NCBI GenBank assembly: GCA_026003335.1 | Contig: BPHB01000002.1 | Location: forward strand, 1-64,000 | DNA length: 64,000 bases | Direction of reading: 5' to 3' | From: Chitinophagales bacterium | GTDB taxonomy: Bacteria > Bacteroidota > Bacteroidia > Chitinophagales > CAIOSU01 | Part shown: positions 1 through 8,366 of the stretch, in pieces | Layout of the letters: each line of letters opens with the position of its first letter | Position numbering within the stretch: position 1 is the first letter of the stretch | Program-made: the position numbers and the translations under genes | The notes under the pieces: model-generated | Databases searched by the model: none | What the model was told of the DNA's origin: nothing | Seen by the model: only the letters and a program-made list of their open reading frames with translations

Positions 1-296
1 CCGGAATAGTAACTACAGGACAAACGGATGATGTGCTGCAGATATACCCAAATCCATTTGAAACGGCTGTAATATTTAGTTACCAACTGAATCGTGCCTG
101 TGCAGTACGCATTAGCATTTATAATTTCATGGGTCAGAAAGTAACTGACCTGCTCCAGGATAATCAGCCTGCCGGGTATTACAAAATCGTATGGGAAACC
201 GAAAATCAGGAGCCTGCAGGAATCTACTTCTATGAGATAGAACTGAAAACGGAGAAAGAAAAAGAGGTATTTACCGGTAAATTGATTAAAAACTAA
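1..296 (+). CDS. T9SS type A sorting domain protein, C-terminal part (5' truncated by window edge)
   Basis: The frame is open from the first bases of the window through to a TAA at 294-296, so this is the 3' end of a larger gene that starts upstream. The visible part, about 97 codons, is a C-terminal sorting domain: it has the hallmark IYPNPF near its start, then a beta-sandwich pattern (VRISIYNFMGQKV), a PAGYY turn, and a PAGIYFYEIEL segment before a short basic tail. Such domains direct secreted proteins through the type IX secretion system and are removed at the cell surface. The rest of the protein, and therefore its function, is outside the window. A strong hairpin terminator follows 40 bases after the stop. 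Confidence 0.85.
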   Translation, partial: GIVTTGQTDDVLQIYPNPFETAVIFSYQLNRACAVRISIYNFMGQKVTDLLQDNQPAGYYKIVWETENQEPAGIYFYEIELKTEKEKEVFTGKLIKN

Positions 297-335
297 ATCT
301 AAATATTGGGGGTTGTCCTTTAGACATAAGAAATA

Positions 336-369
336 AAAAAAACTGCCTGAAGTCAGAGGCAGTTTTTTT
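336..369. terminator. Rho-independent terminator, probably bidirectional
   Basis: An A-tract plus ACTGCCT arm pairs with an AGGCAGT plus T-tract arm around an 8-base loop. The T-run after the stem on the + strand ends the sorting-domain gene that stops at 296. The A-run before it would serve as a T-run for reverse-strand transcripts. Confidence 0.8.
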
Positions 370-483
370 ATTCTCCTTGGCTAAATATAACACACATAAG
401 CGCAACAGACTATGCTGGACAATACAGCCCACATATGTGTATAAGAAATAAGGAAAGGATGAGTACACGCGTATGTGTAAAAC

Positions 484-516
484 AATAAAGCCGCTTTGTC
501 CCAAAGCGGCTTTATT
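484..516 (-). terminator. Hairpin terminator downstream of the SWIB gene
   Basis: A perfect 14-bp stem (AATAAAGCCGCTTT and its complement) with a 5-base loop lies about 25 bases past the stop of the reverse-strand SWIB gene. It is followed on the reverse strand by a T-rich stretch. Together with the hairpin at 336-369 it insulates two convergent genes. Confidence 0.7.
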
Positions 517-541
517 AGTCTGCACTTAGATAACGTAATGC

Positions 542-904
542 TCAGGAAAGATTTTTATTTAGAAACTTGGCCATTTCAAACATGGTAACAGTTTTCTTAC
601 CCCCGAACACTTTCTGCAGTTTTTCGTCTGCATTGATATTGCGTTTTTCATTGGGATCCTGAAGATTATTTTTCTTAATATAATCCCATACTTTTTTCAC
701 TACCTGCGTCCGAGGGAGAGGCTTATTGCCCACTACTTCAGCAAGAGCAGGACTTGGAGTCAGGGCCTTCATGAATGCAGGATTGGGTTTCCGTTTGGTC
801 TTTGCCTTTGCAGGCTTCTTAGAGGCTTTTTTGGGAGCTTTTTTCGCAACCTTTTTAGCAGGCTTTTTTGCTGCCTTTTTTACACTTTTTTTTGTCTTTG
901 CCAT
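542..904 (-). CDS. Histone-H1-like / SWIB (MDM2) domain protein
   Basis: This is a small basic protein of 120 residues from the ATG at 902-904. An upstream in-frame TTG at 926-928 would add eight residues but is less likely. Residues 1 to about 40 are a lysine/alanine/proline-rich tail with KKAAKKPAKKVAKK-type repeats, like the C-terminal tail of eukaryotic linker histone H1 and of bacterial Hc1-like proteins. Residues about 60-120 form a SWIB domain (PLPRTQVVKKVWDYIKKNNLQ, then the VFGGKKTVTMFEMAKFLNKNL end). SWIB domains are eukaryotic chromatin-remodelling folds also found in chlamydiae and Bacteroidota. A nucleoid-associated role is inferred from composition. The gene stands alone with its own terminator. 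Confidence 0.85.
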   Translation of the reverse strand: MAKTKKSVKKAAKKPAKKVAKKAPKKASKKPAKAKTKRKPNPAFMKALTPSPALAEVVGNKPLPRTQVVKKVWDYIKKNNLQDPNEKRNINADEKLQKVFGGKKTVTMFEMAKFLNKNLS

Positions 905-1036
905 GTTTTTAAGGGTTTTATAATACAAAGAATAAAAAGTATTTTGCTATCTCCAAGCATTCCAGTGAAATAATTATGCACATTATCCTTCACATTTGAC
1001 TACATGCGTCAATCAAATAAGGAAGAAGAAGTGCAC

Positions 1037-1069
1037 AAAAAAGCCGGATACTGAATTATCCGGCTTTTT
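1037..1069 (-). terminator. Terminator overlapping the 3' end of the small HTH gene
   Basis: An AAAAAGCCGGAT arm pairs with an ATCCGGCTTTTT arm around an 8-base loop. One arm contains the last codons and the TAA stop (1056-1058) of the reverse-strand gene, so coding sequence and terminator share bases. The T-run follows on the reverse strand. Confidence 0.75.
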
Positions 1070-1310
1070 GCGTTTCTTGTATGATCTGCTTGGCGGCATT
1101 AAAGATGGTTTCATCCTCAATGCGCACAAACCCTCCGTTAGGGCCTTTCTCAAAATGTACCCCTGCCGATTTCCCCCTCCGGTAATCGGAGCCCCCAAAG
1201 TAGTTGCGCACGGTTTGTTCGTCCAAATGCAGAGAGTCTGCAATACGTTTCATACTGCCGGGGGGCAAATTGTCTTTGACTTTTCTGAATTCAGTGAATG
1301 GCAAAACCAT
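1056..1310 (-). CDS. Small helix-turn-helix-like DNA-binding protein (hypothetical)
   Basis: The product has 84 residues. Residues about 15-40 (PPGSMKRIADSLHLDEQTVRNYFGG) read as a helix-turn-helix: a helix, a tight turn, then a recognition helix with TVRNYF. A basic linker (DYRRGKSAG) follows, then a short C-terminal segment (GGFVRIEDETIFNAAKQII). I recognise this as a type of small conserved Bacteroidota protein but cannot name a family with a known role. Whether it binds DNA is inferred. It is a lone gene that points away from the big T9SS cluster. The stop codon lies inside the terminator stem. Confidence 0.65.
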   Translation of the reverse strand: MVLPFTEFRKVKDNLPPGSMKRIADSLHLDEQTVRNYFGGSDYRRGKSAGVHFEKGPNGGFVRIEDETIFNAAKQIIQETQKAG

Positions 1311-1702
1311 AACCAGAAAATTTTAGGTTAACTAAAGGAACGTTTTCACCTTTAAATTAATAAACTTTCTAAAAGCTGCACAAAGCGCAGCGGACATATC
1401 CCCGGGAGAAAGCCACATTTTCTGCCCTCATGCATCAGAAGGAATTCCAGATTCAGGCTTGGTCCGTCAGCACAGAGCTGCTTTATCCGTGTTTAAAAAT
1501 GCTCTGAAGATTCCGATTGATGAGGGGAGAGTTGTTTTTATCAACCCGCTAATTTTAGTTATAGCAACACATTTTATGTTTTACTCAAAAAAATAGTCCT
1601 TAAACAACTTTTACGCTATTGTCATTAACACTTTTTAGCACTACACTAAAATTTCTATCTTTGAGCCAACCATATTTGATTCATTTTCAAACCATCCCGG
1701 TC
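1311..1702. other. Divergent intergenic region upstream of the T9SS cargo gene
   Basis: About 390 bases separate the reverse-strand HTH gene from the start of the type-B cargo gene. It contains a good -7 promoter box at 1656-1663. A plus-strand frame stays open from about 1337 to 1594 without any ATG, GTG or TTG start. Its translation looks protein-like in places (GESHIFCPHASEG, then a stretch ending VFINPLILV) but I could not identify it, so it may be chance or the remnant of a lost gene. No RNA gene was seen. Confidence 0.5.
1656..1663 (+). promoter_or_regulatory. Candidate Bacteroidota -7 box (TATCTTTG)
   Basis: TATCTTTG matches the phylum consensus TAnnTTTG exactly and lies 40 bases before the ATG at 1703. 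The -33 region is T-rich (CTTTTT near 1631) but has no clear TTG. Because it falls inside the longer open frame that begins with TTG at 1619, it favours the ATG at 1703 as the real start. Confidence 0.45.
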
Positions 1703-4700
1703 ATGAAATTTTTTAAGTGGCAAATAAAGATTATTGCTCTAGTATTTGCCAGTATGCTACCTAACAGATCCGATGCCAGTCACGCCATGGGTGCTGATTT
1801 ATCTTATCAATGCCTTGGAAATGACAGTTTTTTAATCACCCTGAATCTTTACAGAGACTGCGCAGGGATAACCGCTCCCTCCAGTGCTTCTGTAGATATT
1901 GGGGCATCAGCATGCGGTATCAGTACTTCCAGTTATTCATTACCTCTCGTTTCCAGCCAGGAAGTATCTGGGGTTTGTCCCTCTCAGCTCCCTAATACCA
2001 CTTGCGGCAGCGGCTCGCTACCGGGAGTAGAGCAATACATTTATCAGACGGTAGTTGTATTAAGCCAGCCATGTACGGACTGGGTTATAAGATATTCTCT
2101 GTGTTGCCGGAATGACCTGATTACCAATTTACAAACGCCGGGCTCCTATGACCTGTATGTAGAAGCACATCTGAACAACACTTTGATTAACTGTAACAAC
2201 TCACCGGCATTTACCACTCTGCCGGTACCCTATGTGTGTGCTGGGCAGCAATTTAACTACAGCCACGGAGCTATTGATGCCGATGGTGATTCCCTGGTAT
2301 ATACCTCCATTAATCCCATGGGAGGACCTACCACCTTGATTCCCTATGTTTCACCCTTTACTTCCGGTAATCCATTAAACACTATAAGTGGCACCGGAGG
2401 TTTTGTATTAAACAGCACCACCGGTCAGATTACATTCACTCCGGCCGGTGGACAGGTAGCGGTTATAACGGTTTTGGTGCGCGAATACAGAAACAATGTA
2501 TTGATAGGCTCTACCATGCGCGATATCCAGGTGGTTATTTTACCCTGCTCCAATAATCAGCCGGTTAGCAGCGGCATCATACAGAATAGCGGAGGCAATC
2601 TAAGGGACAGCACGACCATAGAGGTTTGCCCGGGCGAGAACCTGTCTTTTCAGATTCAAGCAGTAGACCCGGACTCAACCAATATGTTGACTTTGGCTTC
2701 CAACGTGGCCCAGGCAATACCCGGAGCTACTTTTACAGTAACCGGTAGCGGGAACTCCCTTACGGGAATGTTTAACTGGCAGCCCACTGCAGCAGATACC
2801 GGAGTAAATGTGTTAACAGTAACGATTACCGATGGAGCCTGTCCTATTATGGGAACTACCGTTGTCAGTTACCTGATCTATGTGTTGCAGGGTACTACTG
2901 CCGGGCCTGACCAGAAATATTGCGTAGCCGGAGGACCGGTTCGGCTTTCGGCAAACGGAGGGAACAACTTTGTATGGTCTCCATCCTCAGGCCTTTCTGA
3001 TTCTACCTCTCAAGCACCGCTTGCTTCACCACCGGTAACTACCACCTATATAGTAACCAGCGATCTGAGCAGTCTGTGTAAAAATACAGATACGGTAACG
3101 GTTTTTGTGGTTCCCGACTTTGTCATGAATGTATCTGATGATGACACCATATGCCGCTATGGTTCTACGGGGCTATCCGTTACAACAGATAACCAGTATG
3201 CTCCCTACACTTACAGTTGGACACCCACTGAATCGCTCATCAACCCATCTACCCCGAATCCAATAGCTAATCCGCTTGTAACCACTACTTATCATGTTGC
3301 TGTTACTTCAGATACGGGATGTACTATCCGGGATAGTGTGAAAGTAGTGGTTTCGGGGGTTGGTCCTATAGTGGAAATTCAAACCAGCAAAAACAACGTA
3401 TGTCCGGGAGATACGGTAACCCTTACCGGACGGGTGTTCCCGCTGGAATGTGGTCCCACAATTTTAGGGTGTTCGGCACAAAATCTTCCCGTTCCGAAAA
3501 CTTTCACAAGCCCGGGTGCAACCTCAACCACCAATACACCTTTTGCCGGAGCCAACGAAGATGTGCGTTATCAGGTACTGTACCGGGCTACCGATCTTGC
3601 TGCTGCAGGTATTAATGCAGGCACCATTACCCGTATTGAATTTGAAATTGCGTCAAAAGCAAGCACAGGAGTATTTCAAAATCTTACTATTAAACTGGGA
3701 TGTACATCTGCCCAGGCTCTCAGCACCACCGGAGGGTTCCTTCCTGTAAATACCATCGTCTATGGACCTGCAGTGTTTGTCAGCAGCCTGGGAACCGTCA
3801 GCTTTCCGCTGCATACACCTTTTGACTGGGATGGCCGCAGTAACCTGCTCATGGAAATCTGTTTCAATAACGGAGCACTGGCCAGCCCGGGAGGCAACGA
3901 CCAGATCGTGGCATTCAGTACGAGTCCCTCTTATAATGCCGCACTTCGGTTAACGGCCAATAACAACAATGGCTGCTCCATGACCCCGGGTGGTTCAAAT
4001 CCCTTTGCGGTGTACCCGCAGATACCCAAAACTACCTTCCATATCTGTGAACCCAATATCAGCAACTATACCTTCTCCTGGGAGCCATCTGATAAGGTCT
4101 TCAGACCTGATTCCCTGGTTACCCAATCTGTGATTGAGGAATCTCAACTCTTCAGCCTCTTCGTAAATGATGGACAGTGTGAAGGGTCAGGTTTTATTTC
4201 AGTGTTTACGGATGATTCCTATGGCATAAGAGCCATACCGGATACCACCATTTGCGGAAGTGCACCCGTTCAACTTGACGTGCTGATTACAGGTACTCCA
4301 CCATCCAGCGTGCTGCCCTGCGGAGTTAACAGCACCACTTGTTCCACGCCTTCCAATACTTACCAGACCGGCACAGGCTCGGCTTCTACCGGCACAGGCA
4401 CACCCTACGAAGGCTTCTGGGAAGATGGGCGTGTGCAATACCTCTACAGGGCATCCGAGCTGCAGGCTGCCGGATTAACTTCGTCAGGAACAATTACCGC
4501 TATACAGTACTTTGTAACCACAAAAGGCAGCACTGCTCCTTATGACAACTTTACTATCAAAATGGGGTGTACAAATCTGAGCAGCCTGCCGTCTTCCAAT
4601 TTCGTGGCCGGTTTGACTACGGTATATGGTCCGATCAGTTACTCTACCGTAGCCGGATGGAATACACATACTCTAAGCAGTCCTTTTAACTGGGATGGCA

Positions 4701-7249
4701 GCTCCAACATCATCATAGAAATCTGTTTTGACAATCAGGACTGGACGGATGATGATGATGTGGCCTATACTACGGTGGCAGCCAACTCTGTTCTGTATGA
4801 CAACACAGACGGTTCATCAGGATGCACATTAAACGCACCCTCCGCATCGGCTAATCGCCCTAATACACGGTTTACCTTCTGCACTGCACCTATCGGGACC
4901 ACCACAGTACAATGGATGAGTGACCCTACGTTGAGCAATCTGAACATTCCTAACCCAGTGGCCACTCCTACGGCTACCACAACTTATAAGGTAGCCTACA
5001 CTTTCGTAAACGGGTGTACACGCAGAGATTCAGTAACGGTGGAGGTCGTCAGTTTTAATACTACCGCAGGACCTGACACATCCATCTGCCGGGGCGACAC
5101 CGTACAGTTGCTGGCAACCGGAGGCAATGCCTATTCATGGGACTCTATACTAGGACTGAGTTGTTATAATTGCCCTAACCCTCTGGCTTTTCCCGATAGT
5201 ACCACAAAATACTATGTCTCGGTTTCTGACGCTAATGGCAACTGTCTGCAACGAGATTCAGTGACTATAAGCGTATTCCCTTCTCCTGCAATCGGCTTTT
5301 CCAATGATACACTGTATTGTTTCGTTGGCACATTTCAGTTGAATGCCGGAAGCGGCTTCGTCAGTTATTTATGGAACACCGGAGAAACTACGCAAATAAT
5401 CACCGGATCCACAGCTGGAATATATTCGGTGACTGTGGTAGATGGTTTTGGCTGCTCAGCTTCGGATTCTATTCAAATGACCATCAATCCTCCTCCAACA
5501 GTAAACCTAGGGCCCGATATCAGAACCTGTCTGGGTGATACGGTAGTCATCCGGGCCGGTTCGGGCTACAACTCCTACAGATGGACCACAAACTCTACGG
5601 ACTCCTCAATCACAGTGTCTACTTCAGGTTTGTATGCCGTAACGGTGACCGACAACAATAATTGTCCGGCTTCTGACACCATAGAGGTTTCCTTCAGCAG
5701 TCCTGCCGTGGACTTCGGACCCGACTTAACCCTTTGTGCGGGAGAATTTCTTACTCTGATTGCAGGAAGTGCTTCCAACACCTATCAGTGGTCTACGCTG
5801 TCCACGGATAGTTTTATCGTGGTTTCCTCACCCGATACGTATTGGGTGATAGCTGCTGATAGCTTGGGATGCTTGGATTCAGATACCATTATAGTGAATT
5901 ATTATCCGGCCAATCCGGTGGACCTAGGTCCTGATCGCACAACGTGCAACAACCGGGCAGTAAGTTTAAATGCCGGGCCGGGCTATACCTCTTATCAATG
6001 GTCCAATCAGGCAACCACCCAGGCAATCAGTGTCACCGCTGCCGGTACCTATTCGGTTACTGTAATGGATGCCAATAACTGCGTATATACTGATTCCCTA
6101 AACCTCATTGATACTACACCCACGGTGACACTTCCCAATGATACGAGCATCTGTCAGGGAGCATCAGTTACTTTTGATGCGGGTACAGGTTTTGCCAGCT
6201 ACCAGTGGAATCCCGGTAATGCAACTACGCAGAGGATAACCGTTACCACTGCCGGCACCTATTCTGTCACCGTTGCCGATGCCAATAACTGTACTGCCAC
6301 CGATCAAGTGACGCTCACGGTACTTACACTTCCGCAACCCAATCTTGGCCCGGATAACTCCGTTTGCCCGGGTTACATTTTGTTCCCCGGGAGCTTTGCC
6401 GCATACAACTGGAGTGATGGCACCATGGATTCCCTGCTTATTGTCAACAATACAGGGTGCTACAGTGTTACGGTGACGGGAACTAACGGCTGTACGAAAG
6501 CCGATACCGTTTGCCTACAGGTTTATGCAATCGGCTTGTCTCTCTCCGACATCTTGCTTTGCTATCCGGGAGACTCAGGTTTGCTTGCCGCCCCGCCTGA
6601 TATGGTAAGCTATAACTGGTCAAACGGCTCGGTTACAGCGTCCGTCATTGTATCCCAGGCAGGGACTTACAGCGTTACGGTTGTCAATAATGAAGGATGC
6701 GTAGCCAGTGATACCGCAGTAGTAGGTTTTGATTCCCTTGAGGTAGCAGCTACAGCTAATCCGGTAGCTATTGGTCCATCGGGCTTCTCTCAGCTGAATA
6801 CAGTTGTTTCCAACGGCTCAGGTGCATATAGCTACAACTGGATGCCGGATGATGGCAGTCTGAATTTTAACGATATCCCTAATCCGGAGGCAAGACCAGA
6901 AGTAAATACCACCTATACAGTAATAGTAACTGACCTGGAAACCGGCTGTACGGACACAGCCAGCGTAGAGGTGATCGCCCAAAGCAATTTTGTATTCCCC
7001 GATGCCTTTACTCCGAATGGCGATAATCGCAATGATGTGTTTAAGCCTTTTGAAATAGGTACCATTGAAGTGATTGAGTTGCGGATATACAATCGCTGGG
7101 GACAACTTGTAAGTAAAGACCCCACCGGCTGGGACGGAAAATATAAGGGAAAAGATCAGCCTGCCGGTACGTATTCCTACTATGCGGTGATAAGATTGGC
7201 TAATGGTGAAACAAAAACTTCCAAAGGTGCTTTTTCTTTGCTCAGATAA
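1703..7249 (+). CDS. Giant secreted Ig-like-repeat protein with T9SS type B (gliding-motility-associated) sorting domain
   Basis: The protein has 1848 residues from the ATG at 1703. The frame extends to a TTG at 1619, but only the ATG gives a good signal peptide (basic MKFFKWQIK, hydrophobic IIALVFASML). The body is a string of Ig/PKD-like modules of the form GPD...CxGDTVxLxAGxGxxSYxW...YSVTVTDxNxC, densest over residues about 1130-1740. Two related modules of about 190 residues sit at roughly 590-785 and 870-1060; each contains an LYRA(T/S)(D/E)L motif and a W-D-G-x-S-N-x-x-x-E-I-C-F motif. Residues about 1763-1848 are the type B C-terminal domain (FPDAFTPNGDNRNDVFKP, then IYNRWGQLV, GWDGKYKG, PAGTYSYY), the kind carried by SprB-like adhesins. 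It is probably a surface adhesin exported by the T9SS. The PorP/SprF and OmpA genes immediately downstream fit a cargo-partner-anchor operon. Confidence 0.9.
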   Translation: MKFFKWQIKIIALVFASMLPNRSDASHAMGADLSYQCLGNDSFLITLNLYRDCAGITAPSSASVDIGASACGISTSSYSLPLVSSQEVSGVCPSQLPNTTCGSGSLPGVEQYIYQTVVVLSQPCTDWVIRYSLCCRNDLITNLQTPGSYDLYVEAHLNNTLINCNNSPAFTTLPVPYVCAGQQFNYSHGAIDADGDSLVYTSINPMGGPTTLIPYVSPFTSGNPLNTISGTGGFVLNSTTGQITFTPAGGQVAVITVLVREYRNNVLIGSTMRDIQVVILPCSNNQPVSSGIIQNSGGNLRDSTTIEVCPGENLSFQIQAVDPDSTNMLTLASNVAQAIPGATFTVTGSGNSLTGMFNWQPTAADTGVNVLTVTITDGACPIMGTTVVSYLIYVLQGTTAGPDQKYCVAGGPVRLSANGGNNFVWSPSSGLSDSTSQAPLASPPVTTTYIVTSDLSSLCKNTDTVTVFVVPDFVMNVSDDDTICRYGSTGLSVTTDNQYAPYTYSWTPTESLINPSTPNPIANPLVTTTYHVAVTSDTGCTIRDSVKVVVSGVGPIVEIQTSKNNVCPGDTVTLTGRVFPLECGPTILGCSAQNLPVPKTFTSPGATSTTNTPFAGANEDVRYQVLYRATDLAAAGINAGTITRIEFEIASKASTGVFQNLTIKLGCTSAQALSTTGGFLPVNTIVYGPAVFVSSLGTVSFPLHTPFDWDGRSNLLMEICFNNGALASPGGNDQIVAFSTSPSYNAALRLTANNNNGCSMTPGGSNPFAVYPQIPKTTFHICEPNISNYTFSWEPSDKVFRPDSLVTQSVIEESQLFSLFVNDGQCEGSGFISVFTDDSYGIRAIPDTTICGSAPVQLDVLITGTPPSSVLPCGVNSTTCSTPSNTYQTGTGSASTGTGTPYEGFWEDGRVQYLYRASELQAAGLTSSGTITAIQYFVTTKGSTAPYDNFTIKMGCTNLSSLPSSNFVAGLTTVYGPISYSTVAGWNTHTLSSPFNWDGSSNIIIEICFDNQDWTDDDDVAYTTVAANSVLYDNTDGSSGCTLNAPSASANRPNTRFTFCTAPIGTTTVQWMSDPTLSNLNIPNPVATPTATTTYKVAYTFVNGCTRRDSVTVEVVSFNTTAGPDTSICRGDTVQLLATGGNAYSWDSILGLSCYNCPNPLAFPDSTTKYYVSVSDANGNCLQRDSVTISVFPSPAIGFSNDTLYCFVGTFQLNAGSGFVSYLWNTGETTQIITGSTAGIYSVTVVDGFGCSASDSIQMTINPPPTVNLGPDIRTCLGDTVVIRAGSGYNSYRWTTNSTDSSITVSTSGLYAVTVTDNNNCPASDTIEVSFSSPAVDFGPDLTLCAGEFLTLIAGSASNTYQWSTLSTDSFIVVSSPDTYWVIAADSLGCLDSDTIIVNYYPANPVDLGPDRTTCNNRAVSLNAGPGYTSYQWSNQATTQAISVTAAGTYSVTVMDANNCVYTDSLNLIDTTPTVTLPNDTSICQGASVTFDAGTGFASYQWNPGNATTQRITVTTAGTYSVTVADANNCTATDQVTLTVLTLPQPNLGPDNSVCPGYILFPGSFAAYNWSDGTMDSLLIVNNTGCYSVTVTGTNGCTKADTVCLQVYAIGLSLSDILLCYPGDSGLLAAPPDMVSYNWSNGSVTASVIVSQAGTYSVTVVNNEGCVASDTAVVGFDSLEVAATANPVAIGPSGFSQLNTVVSNGSGAYSYNWMPDDGSLNFNDIPNPEARPEVNTTYTVIVTDLETGCTDTASVEVIAQSNFVFPDAFTPNGDNRNDVFKPFEIGTIEVIELRIYNRWGQLVSKDPTGWDGKYKGKDQPAGTYSYYAVIRLANGETKTSKGAFSLLR

Positions 7250-7299
7250 AAATTATTTTTACCCGACTTTTAACCATTGTATCTCATAAAAAATCCATT

Positions 7300-8331
7300 A
7301 TGAATAAAATCTGTGCTTTTGTCATTGCAGCGGTATTGTTATTTGCCGGAAAAGTCTTTTCACAGGACATTCACTTTTCTCAGTTTTATGCCTCCCCCTT
7401 AACGCTCAACCCCGCGTTAACAGGCAAAATGACCGGGGACTATCGTTTAGCTGCAATCTACCGTTCACAGTGGAAAAGCATCACGGGAGGGGCCCCGGCT
7501 TATTCCACTCCCGGAGCTTCATTTGATATCCCCTTTGTATTTGGAAAGAACTTAAATAATGCCGTAGGAGCCGGAGTGCAATTTGTTTACGACATGACCA
7601 ATGATGGCCGCCTCAATACACTCCATCTGCTGGCTTCGGTAGCTTATCATCGCGCCCTGGATAAAAATTTTAACCACCAGATCTCGCTGGGATTTCAGGG
7701 TGGCATCCAGCAACTCAGCATTAAAACAAATGATTTTACTTTTGGCGACCAGTTTGATCAAAACGGCTCTCCCACTCTGACTACACAAGAATCCTTTTCA
7801 GGTGATAGTAAAACCAACCCTGCCTTCAATGCAGGCTTTTTCTACAGTGGCCGGATTGTGAAAAAACTGACCTTGTTTGCCGGATACAGTTTGTTCAACT
7901 TAGGAGAACCGGATGAAGTCATTACGAATAACGGTCTAACCCAATCTCCCCGGTATATGCGACATGTAGTGCATGGAGGATTAGACTGGCGGGCAGGCAA
8001 AACGATTAGCATTCTGCCGGGTGTGATCTTCATGACTCAGGCTAAGGCTCAGGAAGTAAATTTCGGATCCAATATCGGCATAGACGTATCGCAAAAGCCC
8101 GGTGCCGAAGCTACCCTCTTTCTGGGAGCCTGGTATCGCTGGGATGATGCAGTTATTCCTATGGCAGCCCTAGAACTGATGAAGCGACTGAGAGTGGGCT
8201 TCAGCTATGACGTTACCACTTCCTCAGTTGCTGATTTTAACGAAAATCGCGGAGGTTTTGAAATCTCGCTCATATATATCGGCAAAATAGTAAGGGTAAG
8301 AGAGGCCAACCTGTTCTGCCCACGCTTTTAA
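7300..8331 (+). CDS. PorP/SprF family type IX secretion membrane protein
   Basis: The 343-residue product has a signal peptide (MNKICAFVIAAVLLFAGKVFS) and the diagnostic mature start QDIHFSQFYASPLTLNPALTG. Amphipathic beta-strands follow to the C-terminus (GFEISLIYIGKIV), as expected for an outer-membrane barrel of this family. In gliding Bacteroidota, SprF is needed for secretion of the adhesin SprB, and PorP is a core T9SS component. Family members paired with a type-B cargo gene usually act as cargo-specific partners. Here the gene starts 50 bases after the cargo gene and is followed 35 bases later by the OmpA-family gene, so one operon is likely. Which of the family's subroles applies cannot be decided from sequence alone. 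Confidence 0.92.
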   Translation: MNKICAFVIAAVLLFAGKVFSQDIHFSQFYASPLTLNPALTGKMTGDYRLAAIYRSQWKSITGGAPAYSTPGASFDIPFVFGKNLNNAVGAGVQFVYDMTNDGRLNTLHLLASVAYHRALDKNFNHQISLGFQGGIQQLSIKTNDFTFGDQFDQNGSPTLTTQESFSGDSKTNPAFNAGFFYSGRIVKKLTLFAGYSLFNLGEPDEVITNNGLTQSPRYMRHVVHGGLDWRAGKTISILPGVIFMTQAKAQEVNFGSNIGIDVSQKPGAEATLFLGAWYRWDDAVIPMAALELMKRLRVGFSYDVTTSSVADFNENRGGFEISLIYIGKIVRVREANLFCPRF

Positions 8332-8366
8332 AAAAAATTAGTGTTACCTATAAATTTAATTGCAGA

